Shown: positions 1 through 4,336 of the stretch, in pieces
Position numbering within the stretch: position 1 is the first letter of the stretch
Layout: each line of letters opens with the position of its first letter
DNA from: Deltaproteobacteria bacterium
GTDB taxonomy: Bacteria > Desulfobacterota > Syntrophia > Syntrophales > UBA2210
Assembly: GCA_019314085.1 (NCBI GenBank)
Contig: JAFCZZ010000016.1
Span: forward strand, 1 to 13,316
Direction of reading: 5' to 3'
DNA: 13,316 bases
Made by a program: the position numbers and the translations under genes
The notes under the pieces: model-generated
Told to the model about the DNA's origin: nothing
Database searches by the model: none
The model's input: only the letters and a program-made list of their open reading frames with translations

Positions 1-386
1 CTGGTGGTGCGCTTGGTGAGAACGTTACCCAGCCCGTTGACGGCGCCGGCCATGGCGATGTGCTCGGCCTCGTCCCACGTCTCGACCTGGACCAGCTTAA
101 CGTCTGGCTTATCCGCCGCGTTGTAGACAACGCGGTAGTCGGTGCTGTTGCCGCATGAGCGCAACGCTTCCACCGAGGTCACGTTGACGGCGCGCGGGTC
201 GGCCTGCAGCACTGCGGCCTCGATGGCTGCGAAGACACTGTCGGCCTGGTGCCACGTGTCGGTCCGGTCGAGCGTGTCGTGTGCCGAATACCCTGTCGTG
301 GGTGCGGGCCGGCCGTCGGCGGTCACGGTGGCGACCGATCGCGGCAGGCTATTGTCGATGACGATCGCGGTTGTGGTGAGTCGCAT
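1..386 (-). CDS. Unknown phage protein, C-terminus cut by window edge
   Basis: At least 128 residues are open from the ATG at 386 to the left edge with no stop, so the gene continues outside the window. The start has a strong ribosome-binding site (AGGAGA) about 6 bases upstream, and that site overlaps the stop codon of the next gene upstream (396-533), which suggests coupled translation. The protein begins MRLTTTAIVIDN, is rich in Ala, Thr and Asp, and has one Cys. A later stretch (VQVETWDEAEHIAMAG) resembles the helical tail of other small phage proteins. I do not recognise the family. Codon choice is GC-rich at third positions, as in the neighbours. Confidence 0.75.
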   Translation of the reverse strand, partial: MRLTTTAIVIDNSLPRSVATVTADGRPAPTTGYSAHDTLDRTDTWHQADSVFAAIEAAVLQADPRAVNVTSVEALRSCGNSTDYRVVYNAADKPDVKLVQVETWDEAEHIAMAGAVNGLGNVLTKRTT

Positions 387-395
387 GGCTGTCTC

Positions 396-533
396 CTACC
401 TAAGCTGTCCTCGAGTGATGATGTGTCCCCAGAGCCAGCAGATGGCTCCGAGTCCGCCCAGCTCGACCCAATCGAGCCAACCCAGGTGGGCGGTGCCCGC
501 TTGGAGCGGGCCGAGAATGTCCGTCCAGCTCAC
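396..533 (-). CDS. Small single-pass membrane peptide, 45 aa
   Basis: This short gene starts with GTG at 533, inside the stop codon of the upstream gene (GTGA overlap), and ends with TAG at 396, where the next gene's ribosome-binding site begins. A GGAG lies 8-12 bases before the GTG. The peptide is dominated by a hydrophobic, Trp-rich stretch (about residues 18-39, GWLDWVELGGLGAICWLWGH), consistent with one membrane helix and a short basic tail (TRGQLR). The junctions on both sides and the hydrophobic profile support it as real. Function unknown; small phage membrane peptides can act in exclusion, lysis timing or host takeover, but nothing here picks one. Confidence 0.6.
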   Translation of the reverse strand: MSWTDILGPLQAGTAHLGWLDWVELGGLGAICWLWGHIITRGQLR

Positions 534-952
534 TGGAGCCGCTCCGGGCAGTAGTTATGGGCCAGCTCAGGAAGCCAGCTGGCGGTCCGGTTCTCGTCCA
601 GGTGACACGAGATGCGCGGATTGCAGTCCCGCCCTTCGCGGTCGCAATCTGGGCAGTAGGTGCGCCCTTGGCTCCAGGCCTCGTCGTAGTCCGCTCCGGT
701 GTCGTCGTGGACCTCGCCAGTGTTGCAGCTCACCCACGCTTCGGCCCACTGGACCTTGGCGCTACCGCACACCGCGCACAGGTCCAGCGCAGCGGACTTT
801 GGCTGCAGGTGGGAGCAGCGCTCGGCGGGGAAGGCGTCGCACTGCAGGCACCGCTCGGAGCCATGGTGGTCCAGGTAGGTCCCGGGCACCGTGCCTGGCT
901 CAAAGCCAAGCTCTCGGCCTGCGTCTGACTGTACGTGGTAGGGGTGAATCAT
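530..952 (-). CDS. Cys-rich zinc-ribbon-like phage protein, 140 aa
   Basis: The start at 952 (MIHPYHVQSD) is chosen because the leader-hairpin module puts AGGAG 8 bases upstream; a longer in-frame version would run back through the hairpin and C-tract. Eleven Cys residues include pairs at 35/38 (CLQC), 59/62 (CAVC) and 100/103 (CPDC). The central block, CAVCGS, then AWVSCNTGEV, then a closing C-x-x-C, matches a zinc-ribbon pattern I associate with small phage and bacterial proteins carrying an AW-x-NTGE core. Metal binding is inferred from the Cys spacing; the partner (nucleic acid or protein) is unknown. The gene overlaps the downstream membrane peptide by 4 bases. Confidence 0.8.
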   Translation of the reverse strand: MIHPYHVQSDAGRELGFEPGTVPGTYLDHHGSERCLQCDAFPAERCSHLQPKSAALDLCAVCGSAKVQWAEAWVSCNTGEVHDDTGADYDEAWSQGRTYCPDCDREGRDCNPRISCHLDENRTASWLPELAHNYCPERLQ

Positions 953-960
953 GCTCTGCT

Positions 961-998
961 CTCCTGCCCAGTGCTGGGCCGCGAGGGGGGGGGGGGGG
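961..998 (-). promoter_or_regulatory. Leader hairpin module upstream of 530-952 gene
   Basis: Read on the minus strand: a 14-base C-tract, then CGCG, then GCCCA-GCAC-TGGGC (perfect 5-bp stem, 966-979), directly followed by AGGAG (961-965), with the ATG 8 bases further on. It is one of a family of near-identical leaders in this window. The loop is GCAC here rather than the GCAA of most copies. Confidence 0.75.
985..998. repeat. Homopolymer run of 14 G
   Basis: Fourteen consecutive G on the plus strand (C on the transcribed leftward message). The equivalent spot in the sister leaders has only 5-7. It lies between the stop of the winged-helix-like gene and the leader hairpin of the zinc-ribbon gene, so length changes would not shift a reading frame but could alter leader structure. 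It is also a classic place for assembly error. Confidence 0.9.
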
Positions 999-1001
999 CA
1001 G

Positions 1002-1256
1002 TTATTGCTCGCGCACGGTGAGCGCAGCATGTACCGCTGCGCCTAGTCTTGTCAGAACGCCGAGAACGATAACCGGGCCGACAGGCTTGCCCCACACTTC
1101 ACGCCTGGTAGTCCCGTAAGTCCTGGCTACCAGGCCTTTTGATTCAAGCTGCTTGAACCTGTGCGAAGCACACCCGCTGCCAGGCACAGCAACTTCACGG
1201 AGCGCTCTTTTTTGCTGCTTGGTGAGTTTGCCTGCAATAGTTTCGGCTTCGTTCAT
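1002..1256 (-). CDS. Small winged-helix-like DNA-binding protein, 84 aa
   Basis: The start at 1256 sits 8 bases from AGGAG of a leader-hairpin module. The N-terminal half reads LTKQQKRALREV, then a polar turn, then FKQLESKGLVARTYG, which is the usual arrangement of a small winged helix: a recognition helix ending in L-x-x-KGL followed by a wing. The C-terminal part (PVIVLGVLTRLGAAVHAAL) looks like a hydrophobic closing or dimer helix. It is organised like the 60-residue protein at 13133-13315 (LTK-x-Q-x3-L, then L-x-x-KGL). A local transcription regulator is a fair guess, possibly of the palindromes at 2794-2871, but no direct evidence ties them. Fold call is by eye. Confidence 0.7.
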   Translation of the reverse strand: MNEAETIAGKLTKQQKRALREVAVPGSGCASHRFKQLESKGLVARTYGTTRREVWGKPVGPVIVLGVLTRLGAAVHAALTVREQ

Positions 1257-1264
1257 GGTCTCGT

Positions 1265-1294
1265 CTCCTGCCCATTGCTGGGCCGCGAAGGGGG
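1265..1294 (-). promoter_or_regulatory. Leader hairpin module upstream of 1002-1256 gene
   Basis: On the minus strand: a C5 tract, CGCG, then GCCCA-GCAA-TGGGC (1270-1283), a 5-bp stem closed by a GNRA-type tetraloop, abutting AGGAG (1265-1269) and an ATG 8 bases later at 1256. Confidence 0.75.
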
Positions 1295-1303
1295 ACGGCG
1301 GCT

Positions 1304-1855
1304 CTAGGCGGCGGCGAAGGTCTCCGCCCAGGTGACGACCTCGGCGGGAAGCTCACGACGGGTCCAGGCGCTGCCAAGGGCGTAGCCACAGTCCGGGCAG
1401 ATTGCGCCCGGGTGGGTCTTGTAGGTCTCTCCGCGGGCCTCCTGGTGCTCGCACTCGGCGCGCATGTCGTTCAGGTGCCAGGCGAAGTAGGGGGCCGCCT
1501 CGGGGAAGAACCGGGCGATCTCGTCCCGGATCTGGCCGCACGAGTGGCACACGTACACCTCGTCGCCGTCCTCCTCGACGACGTCCAGGCCGTGGTACTC
1601 ACCGTCAGATTCGATGACGAACTTAGCCGCGCCGCGCGCGGTGCGAAACTGGCGCCCGCAGCGCTCATTCATTGCGTAGATCTCCTCGGGAGACTCCTCA
1701 AAATACGACTCCCAGTAGGCGAGCGTCTCGCGCCGGGCGCCCCGCTCACTCAGGATCTCGCCGGCCGTCCCGGTCATGGTGAAGCGGCCCTCGTGGAGCC
1801 GAATCGTCAGCTCGCAGAACTCGTTGCCTTTGCGGCGCATAATCTTGCGTTCCAT
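1304..1855 (-). CDS. Conserved phage-type protein with two C-x-x-C pairs, 183 aa
   Basis: ATG at 1855 is preferred over the in-frame ATG at 1861, because the latter lies only one or two bases from the AGGAG while 1855 gives 6-base spacing like its sister genes. The protein carries a run I recognise from phage and mobile-element proteins of unknown role: a Thr-Gly-x-Ala-Gly-Glu turn near the start, then ETLAYWESYFEESPEEI, FRTARGAAKFVIESDG, EYHGLDV, VYVCHSCGQI and WHLNDMRAECEH, ending CPDCGYALGSAW and LPAEVV-x-WAE. The CHSC and CPDC pairs suggest a split zinc site. Enzymatic role is not evident. Family recognition is from memory of the pattern, not a search. Confidence 0.85.
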   Translation of the reverse strand: MERKIMRRKGNEFCELTIRLHEGRFTMTGTAGEILSERGARRETLAYWESYFEESPEEIYAMNERCGRQFRTARGAAKFVIESDGEYHGLDVVEEDGDEVYVCHSCGQIRDEIARFFPEAAPYFAWHLNDMRAECEHQEARGETYKTHPGAICPDCGYALGSAWTRRELPAEVVTWAETFAAA

Positions 1856-1861
1856 GGTCAT

Positions 1862-1892
1862 CTCCTGCCCATTGCTGGGCCGCGGTGGGGGG
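1862..1892 (-). promoter_or_regulatory. Leader hairpin module upstream of 1304-1855 gene
   Basis: On the minus strand: C6 tract, ACCGCG, GCCCA-GCAA-TGGGC hairpin (1867-1880), AGGAG (1862-1866), ATG 6 bases later at 1855. Nearly identical to the modules at 1265 and 2501. Confidence 0.75.
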
Positions 1893-1894
1893 TG

Positions 1895-2269
1895 CTAGGC
1901 GTCAAGTCCTTGGGCTGCGAGCCAGCGAACCACCTGGGTGGCCGCGCCGCTGTCAATGCGCCACTCCGGGACGGCTCCGTAAAGGAGCAGGCCGTGGTTG
2001 CACAACTCACGCCGATCTTTGAGTAGCGTGCTGACGTAGTAGCGAGAGACGAACTGCCCCCGCGGCCCAAACTTGTCAACGCTCTGGCTGCCGTCGTAGA
2101 ACTCCACCAACGGGTCCTCGGCGGGGCGGTGGTACTCAGATGGCTCGTGTACGAGGCAGTCGTCCCGACCGTAGGCCTCCCCGAGCTGGACGACTCGCAC
2201 CCGCCAGGGGCGCAGGTTCTCGTCGTAGACGGTGAGCATGCCAGTGTCGTCGTTGGGGTCGGGATTCAT
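1895..2269 (-). CDS. Conserved phage-type protein of unknown function, 124 aa
   Basis: The start at 2269 is 8 bases from the AGGAG of its leader module. The N-terminus is acidic (MNPDPNDDTG) and leads into an apparent beta-rich segment. The central stretch contains PLVEFYD, then GQFVSRYYVSTLL, a pattern I recall in unannotated phage early proteins. The C-terminus ends in an amphipathic helix (TQVVRWLAAQGLDA). No catalytic motif, signal peptide or membrane helix is visible. The gene fits between two leader modules with its stop only a few bases from the next C-tract, showing how compactly the leftward cassettes are tiled. Confidence 0.8.
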   Translation of the reverse strand: MNPDPNDDTGMLTVYDENLRPWRVRVVQLGEAYGRDDCLVHEPSEYHRPAEDPLVEFYDGSQSVDKFGPRGQFVSRYYVSTLLKDRRELCNHGLLLYGAVPEWRIDSGAATQVVRWLAAQGLDA

Positions 2270-2277
2270 GGTCTCGT

Positions 2278-2309
2278 CTCCTACCCCTTGCTGGGGCGCG
2301 GTGGGGGGG
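2278..2309 (-). promoter_or_regulatory. Leader hairpin module with compensatory stem change
   Basis: On the minus strand: C7 tract, CGC, then GCCCC-AGCAA-GGGGT (2283-2297), AGGAG (2278-2282), ATG 8 bases later at 2269. Compared with the common GCCCA/TGGGC stem, the top A-T pair is replaced by C-G and the outer pair becomes G-T. Both arms have changed while pairing is kept, which argues that RNA structure is selected. Confidence 0.75.
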
Positions 2310-2315
2310 TGTCGG

Positions 2316-2495
2316 TCAGCAGCCCGGCTTGGGCCGCATGTTGCCGCGGGAGTCTTGGTAGCTCCGGTGCCCGCAGACTGTGCAGCGAAACTCGGTCAGC
2401 ACGACGGGCGACCCGTCCTTGCGAAAGTAGGTCAGCGTCCCGGCTTGTCCGGGCACCCACTTGTGTTTGCGGCACTTCTTGAGTTTGCGCGGCAT
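2316..2495 (-). CDS. Small basic Cys-containing protein, 59 aa
   Basis: Starts at 2495 (MPRKLKKCRKHKW), 5 bases from the AGGAG of a leader module, and ends with TGA at 2316. The N-terminal 13 residues are strongly basic. Four Cys lie at 8, 38, 41 and 59; the central pair (CTVCGH) with downstream basic residues looks like half of a zinc knuckle or ribbon, with Cys8 and His11 as possible partners. The protein could bind RNA or DNA. It is shorter than common gene-calling cut-offs, so it may be missed in automated annotation. The leader module in perfect register is the main evidence that it is real. Confidence 0.75.
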   Translation of the reverse strand: MPRKLKKCRKHKWVPGQAGTLTYFRKDGSPVVLTEFRCTVCGHRSYQDSRGNMRPKPGC

Positions 2496-2500
2496 AACGT

Positions 2501-2531
2501 CTCCTGCCCATTGCTGGGCTGCGGTGGGGGG
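2501..2531 (-). promoter_or_regulatory. Leader hairpin module upstream of 2316-2495 gene
   Basis: On the minus strand: C6 tract, ACCGCA, GCCCA-GCAA-TGGGC hairpin (2506-2519), AGGAG (2501-2505), ATG 5 bases later at 2495. It marks a gene of only 59 residues. Confidence 0.75.
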
Positions 2532-2534
2532 TGC

Positions 2535-2723
2535 TCAGGCGCAGCGGCAGGCTAGGGCGTAACCGAGCAGCGTCATCCGCTCCCAGATCTCGACGCACTG
2601 CCATGATGGGTGCTGCTTCGTCAGCGCCAGGGCCTGGTTCAGCACGTTGTGCTGGTTGGCTGGGGTACCGGGGCCGTCTCGGTCGGCCTGGGTTCGTTGA
2701 ATAACGATGGTAGCTTGCTTCAT
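2535..2723 (-). CDS. Unknown 62-aa protein, first gene of leftward arm
   Basis: ATG at 2723 (MKQATIVIQRT) is chosen because GGAG lies about 8 bases upstream and because a longer in-frame start at 2762 would read through the outer inverted repeat of the control region. It is the promoter-proximal gene of the leftward arm. The sequence suggests a short beta strand, a polar linker (QADRDGPGTPANQ), then a helix (NVLNQALALTKQH) and a C-terminal part with three Cys (WQCVEIW, ACRCA). No family recognised. First genes of phage early operons are often host-takeover factors, but nothing in this sequence says so. Confidence 0.65.
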   Translation of the reverse strand: MKQATIVIQRTQADRDGPGTPANQHNVLNQALALTKQHPSWQCVEIWERMTLLGYALACRCA

Positions 2724-2793
2724 GGTCGGTCTCCGTGTCGCTACACTCGAGCGACGCTTCAACCAGTGCTGGCCCGCGGTGCCCCCCGCTCCC

Positions 2794-2826
2794 AGCGTCC
2801 TGATAAGAGGTGATTATCAACACGCT
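2794..2826. promoter_or_regulatory. Palindromic operator candidate, left copy
   Basis: AGCGTCCTGATAA, a 7-base spacer GAGGTGA, then TTATCAACACGCT: 11 of 13 arm positions pair. It shares the TGATAA-N7-TTATCA core with the right copy and includes the leftward TGATAAT box. The shape suits a dimeric helix-turn-helix regulator. Binding is inferred, not shown. Confidence 0.65.
2813..2819 (-). promoter_or_regulatory. Candidate leftward -10 box (TGATAAT)
   Basis: TGATAAT on the minus strand contains GATAAT, five of six matches to the sigma70-type -10 hexamer, in one of the few AT-rich stretches of the window. No good -35 hexamer sits at 16-18 bases, so an activator or unusual sigma factor may be needed. 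It mirrors the rightward box about position 2831. Confidence 0.35.
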
Positions 2827-2832
2827 ATCCGT

Positions 2833-2871
2833 TTCTGCGTCCTGATAATAAATACTTATCAGGACGCAGAA
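2833..2871. promoter_or_regulatory. Palindromic operator candidate, right copy
   Basis: TTCTGCGTCCTGATAA, spacer TAAATAC, then its perfect 16-base complement TTATCAGGACGCAGAA. It is the stronger of two tandem palindromes. The centres (2810, 2852) are 42 bases apart, four helical turns, so two dimers would sit on the same face of the DNA. It overlaps the rightward TGATAAT box, so binding would be expected to block that promoter. Confidence 0.75.
2843..2849 (+). promoter_or_regulatory. Candidate rightward -10 box (TGATAAT)
   Basis: TGATAAT on the plus strand inside the right palindrome, exact mirror of the leftward box. As on the other side, no consensus -35 lies at the expected distance (CACGCT there), so promoter identity is tentative. 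Confidence 0.35.
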
Positions 2872-2875
2872 CGAG

Positions 2876-2900
2876 CCCCCCTGCGCGGCCCAGCACTGGT
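2876..2900 (+). promoter_or_regulatory. Leader-module core at start of rightward arm
   Basis: A C6 tract (2876-2881), then CGCGGCCCAGCACTGG, the same order as in the leader hairpin modules, but without a following AGGAG. A short CCA-GCAC-TGG hairpin can form. It is part of the right arm of the large inverted repeat and would lie near the 5' end of the rightward transcript. Confidence 0.5.
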
Positions 2901-2962
2901 TGAAGCGTCGCTCGAGTGGGCGGCGCAGGGCCCATCGCGGCCCACCACAGGGAAGAGACGCT

Positions 2963-3211
2963 ATGACTCACCTCACCATCACCAACGTAGAGCAAGCTGA
3001 GCGTCACGCAGAGATGCATGACGCTCCCAGGGACCTCGCTGTCGTGCTCGACCAAGACGGCGACGGGCGTGGATGGGTCGGCTGGGCGGTCAGTGCCTTT
3101 ACTGGCCGCGACAGTGAGTTCGACATTCCTGTCGGCGAGGCGGTGTTCTTCGATCGCCGCGATGACGCGGCCACGTTCGCCGCGCTGCTGATGAGTGCCA
3201 TTCGAGTGTGA
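2963..3211 (+). CDS. Unknown acidic 82-aa protein, first gene of rightward arm
   Basis: ATG at 2963 (MTHLTITNVEQAE) follows AGGGAAGAG by about 6 bases; a longer in-frame version from 2900 would translate the inverted repeat and is rejected. The protein has an N-terminal helix (VEQAERHAEMH), a Gly/Asp/Trp-rich middle (DQDGDGRGWVGWAVSAF) and a C-terminal helix with small residues (DDAATFAALLMSAIRV). No motif or family is recognised. Its position right after the control region makes it the first protein made from the rightward arm. Its stop runs straight into the C-tract of an orphan leader module. Confidence 0.75.
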   Translation: MTHLTITNVEQAERHAEMHDAPRDLAVVLDQDGDGRGWVGWAVSAFTGRDSEFDIPVGEAVFFDRRDDAATFAALLMSAIRV

Positions 3212-3250
3212 CCCCCACCGCGCCCCAGCAAGGGGCAACAGAAAGGAGAT
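3212..3250 (+). promoter_or_regulatory. Orphan leader hairpin module, no gene behind it
   Basis: C5 tract (3212-3216), ACCGC, then GCCCC-AGCAA-GGGGC (3222-3236), a perfect 5-bp stem, then AAAGGAGAT about 6 bases later. Unlike the leftward copies no plausible start codon follows in register; instead the tRNA-like element begins about 45 bases on. It may be a remnant of a lost gene or a 5' leader of the tRNA-like RNA. Confidence 0.65.
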
Positions 3251-3291
3251 CCAAAGACCGACCTGGGCACGTCTCAAAACTGCCCCCCCAT

Positions 3292-3378
3292 GTCGCAGGC
3301 ACCGCCGAAAAGGCCACGGGTGTGGCGCCCTTAACGGTGAGCGGTGTTCTGGTCGGGTTCGACTCCCGGGCCTGCGAC
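3292..3378 (+). ncRNA. tRNA-like element (acceptor stem plus T-arm)
   Basis: The 3' half is a textbook T-arm: TCGGG, loop TTCGACT, CCCGG (3353-3369). Directly abutting it is GCCTGCGAC (3370-3378), which pairs perfectly over 9 bases with GTCGCAGGC (3292-3300). With a standard 7-bp acceptor (3294-3300 with 3370-3376) the body is 83 bases plus discriminator A3377; the next bases are CCC, not CCA. I could not fit a normal D-arm or a 7-base anticodon loop with T33 and purine 37; GCCAC-GGGT-GTGGC (3313-3326) folds instead. It may be a decayed tRNA, a tRNA mimic or processing signal. The rest of the 3212-3412 gap holds only the orphan leader and the next gene's ribosome site. Confidence 0.55.
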
Positions 3379-3412
3379 CCACTACCGGCTCCAGCCGGCC
3401 AGGAGAAGACTC

Positions 3413-3682
3413 GTGAAGACCTTATTGAGCAGCTATCCGGCCCGCCGCCCGCACCCAGCCTTCGATATGGCTGAGGCAGGACTTGAGGACGCCGACACCG
3501 GCATCAGTGTGCACGTTGTCCGCTACCGCGACAACCACCCGGACTACGTCGGGGGCCGCTTCGTTGAGGTGTACGATGGTGAAGGGGACCTGCTGGACGG
3601 AGACTTCGGTGAGCCAGAACAAGAGCTGGCTGCCTTACTAGCCGACGCCGTGACCGAATTTGAAGACGAGGTTCAGCCATGA
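3413..3682 (+). CDS. Unknown acidic 89-aa protein
   Basis: GTG at 3413 lies 6 bases after AGGAGA (3401-3406). Longer in-frame versions would overlap the tRNA-like element; ATG at 3467 is a possible alternative start but has no ribosome site. The first residues are VKTLLSSYPARR, followed by an acidic body with a beta-like stretch (GISVHVVRYRDNHPDY, RFVEVYDGEGDLLDGD) and a C-terminal helix (EQELAALLADAVTEF). No Cys, signal peptide or membrane helix. Family not recognised. It overlaps the next gene by ATGA, so the two are probably translated together. Confidence 0.75.
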   Translation: MKTLLSSYPARRPHPAFDMAEAGLEDADTGISVHVVRYRDNHPDYVGGRFVEVYDGEGDLLDGDFGEPEQELAALLADAVTEFEDEVQP

Positions 3683-3930
3683 AAGCACTCACCGAATATC
3701 GCTGTACGCGCAGCAAGCTCTACACTCACGACTGCATCGGCCGAGACGACGTCGGCGCCCGACAGGGGCACTACGTCGTGGCCTGCAGCCGAGAGTGCGC
3801 CCAGCGGGTAATGGAAGCGGACTTCCCGTCCGACAGCGGGCGCTTCACCGTGGACGTCTCCAAGTCGGTGTCCTGGCCCGCCAAGTGCGAGTGCTGCGCG
3901 GTGGCCACAACGGGCAAGGTGTCAGCGTGA
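3679..3930 (+). CDS. Small Cys-rich phage-type protein, 83 aa
   Basis: Starts in the stop of the previous gene (ATGA). The opening, EYRCTRSKLYTHDCIGRDD then GARQGHYVVA, follows a pattern I remember from small phage proteins of unknown role, where a Cys near residue 9 and another near 19 precede an ARQG-[HY]-YV turn. Seven Cys in total (9, 19, 36, 40, 70, 72, 73), with CSREC and CECC clusters, suggest a bound metal. The FTVDVSKS segment is likely a terminal strand. A GTGA overlap links it to the next gene, making a coupled trio with its upstream neighbour. Confidence 0.8.
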   Translation: MKALTEYRCTRSKLYTHDCIGRDDVGARQGHYVVACSRECAQRVMEADFPSDSGRFTVDVSKSVSWPAKCECCAVATTGKVSA

Positions 3931-4298
3931 GGCACTTCGAAGCGCTACTGGACCTGGCTGACGAGACTGGGCTTCCGGAACGGCACGTGACGGATCTTGA
4001 CTGGGATCGCCTGGTCCTAGAGGAGACCCCCGAGGAGCAGCCGTTCGGGTTCGCGCTCAGAGACATGGGTACGCACCTGTTCATGCCCGGCACGCAAGAC
4101 GGCGTCGGCCACACCGCGGACATGTTCCCGGGCTTCGTGCGGGAGTCGTTTGGCGGCAGCGGCACCTTGCGTTTCTACTGGTGGGACGGGCAGCAGCTGC
4201 AGCCTGTCAGTGAGCGCAAGCTCACCGCCAACCTGCGCGCTGCAGCCAACGGCTACGCAACCGAGAGCTTCCCCTGCGCTCACTTCTCCAAGAAGTGA
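3927..4298 (+). CDS. Unknown phage protein, 123 aa
   Basis: The start is GTG at 3927 inside the previous stop (GTGA); a much longer in-frame version reading back to 3660 would run over the two genes upstream and has non-coding, Arg-rich composition there. The protein has a helical, acidic N-terminus (HFEALLDLADETGL), then FGFALRDMGTHLFMPG and a strand-rich portion ending LRFYWWDGQQLQPVSERKL. The order L-R-x-x-GTHL followed later by a W-D-G turn recalls small single-domain phage proteins, but I cannot name a family. One Cys near the C-terminus (FPCAHFSKK). Confidence 0.75.
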   Translation: MRHFEALLDLADETGLPERHVTDLDWDRLVLEETPEEQPFGFALRDMGTHLFMPGTQDGVGHTADMFPGFVRESFGGSGTLRFYWWDGQQLQPVSERKLTANLRAAANGYATESFPCAHFSKK

Positions 4299-4305
4299 GC
4301 GCCTT

Positions 4306-4328
4306 CGCGGCCCAGCAACAGGCAGGAG
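4306..4328 (+). promoter_or_regulatory. Degenerate leader hairpin module upstream of 4337 gene
   Basis: CGCGGCCCAGCAACAGGC then AGGAG (4324-4328) and ATG 8 bases on. The CGCGGCCCAGCAA half is unchanged but the 3' arm has diverged, leaving only a 3-bp GCC/GGC stem, and the C-tract is missing. A decayed copy facing the rightward arm. Confidence 0.6.
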
Positions 4329-4336
4329 ACCAGAAC

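Larger units (their letters stand above)
2744..2918. repeat. Large inverted repeat framing divergent control region
   Basis: Arms at 2744-2778 and 2884-2918 are 35 bases each and complementary at 34 positions. They read outward as CGCGG-x-CCAGCACTGG then TTGAAGCGTCGCTCGAGTG. The dyad axis falls at 2831, exactly midway between the two inner palindromes (centres 2810 and 2852). The arms begin with the same CGCGGCCCAGCA core as the leader hairpin modules, so both divergent transcripts would start with related leaders. An inverted duplication of one promoter-leader unit would produce this arrangement. Confidence 0.9.

Noticed and set aside
142..1119. A 325-residue plus-strand reading frame across the left end
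   Set aside because: It is Arg/Ser/Pro-rich, lacks a ribosome site, crosses the 14-G run and lies antisense to several leftward genes with leader modules and coherent protein sequence.
1412..2026. A 204-residue plus-strand frame
   Set aside because: It is antisense to the conserved 1304-1855 protein and runs through a leader cassette; no ribosome site.
961..2531. Repeated near-identical units considered as a CRISPR array or transposon ends
   Set aside because: The units lie only at gene starts, spacing equals gene lengths, and each ends in a ribosome site; there are no uniform spacers, cas genes or transposase.
2900..2962. TTG start extending the 82-residue protein, mirrored by a similar extension of the 62-residue protein
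   Set aside because: Both extensions are translations of the same inverted-repeat arm (MKRRSS in each) and reflect the repeat rather than protein conservation.
3370..3400. tRNA 3' end considered as a phage attachment site
   Set aside because: The matching 5' acceptor strand is present upstream and no integrase gene is visible in the window, so an att-only remnant is not supported here.
4295..4336. Upstream GTG start for the 77-residue protein (overlap GTGA)
   Set aside because: It would translate the leader module; the ATG at 4337 has AGGAG at the same 8-base spacing as the sister genes.
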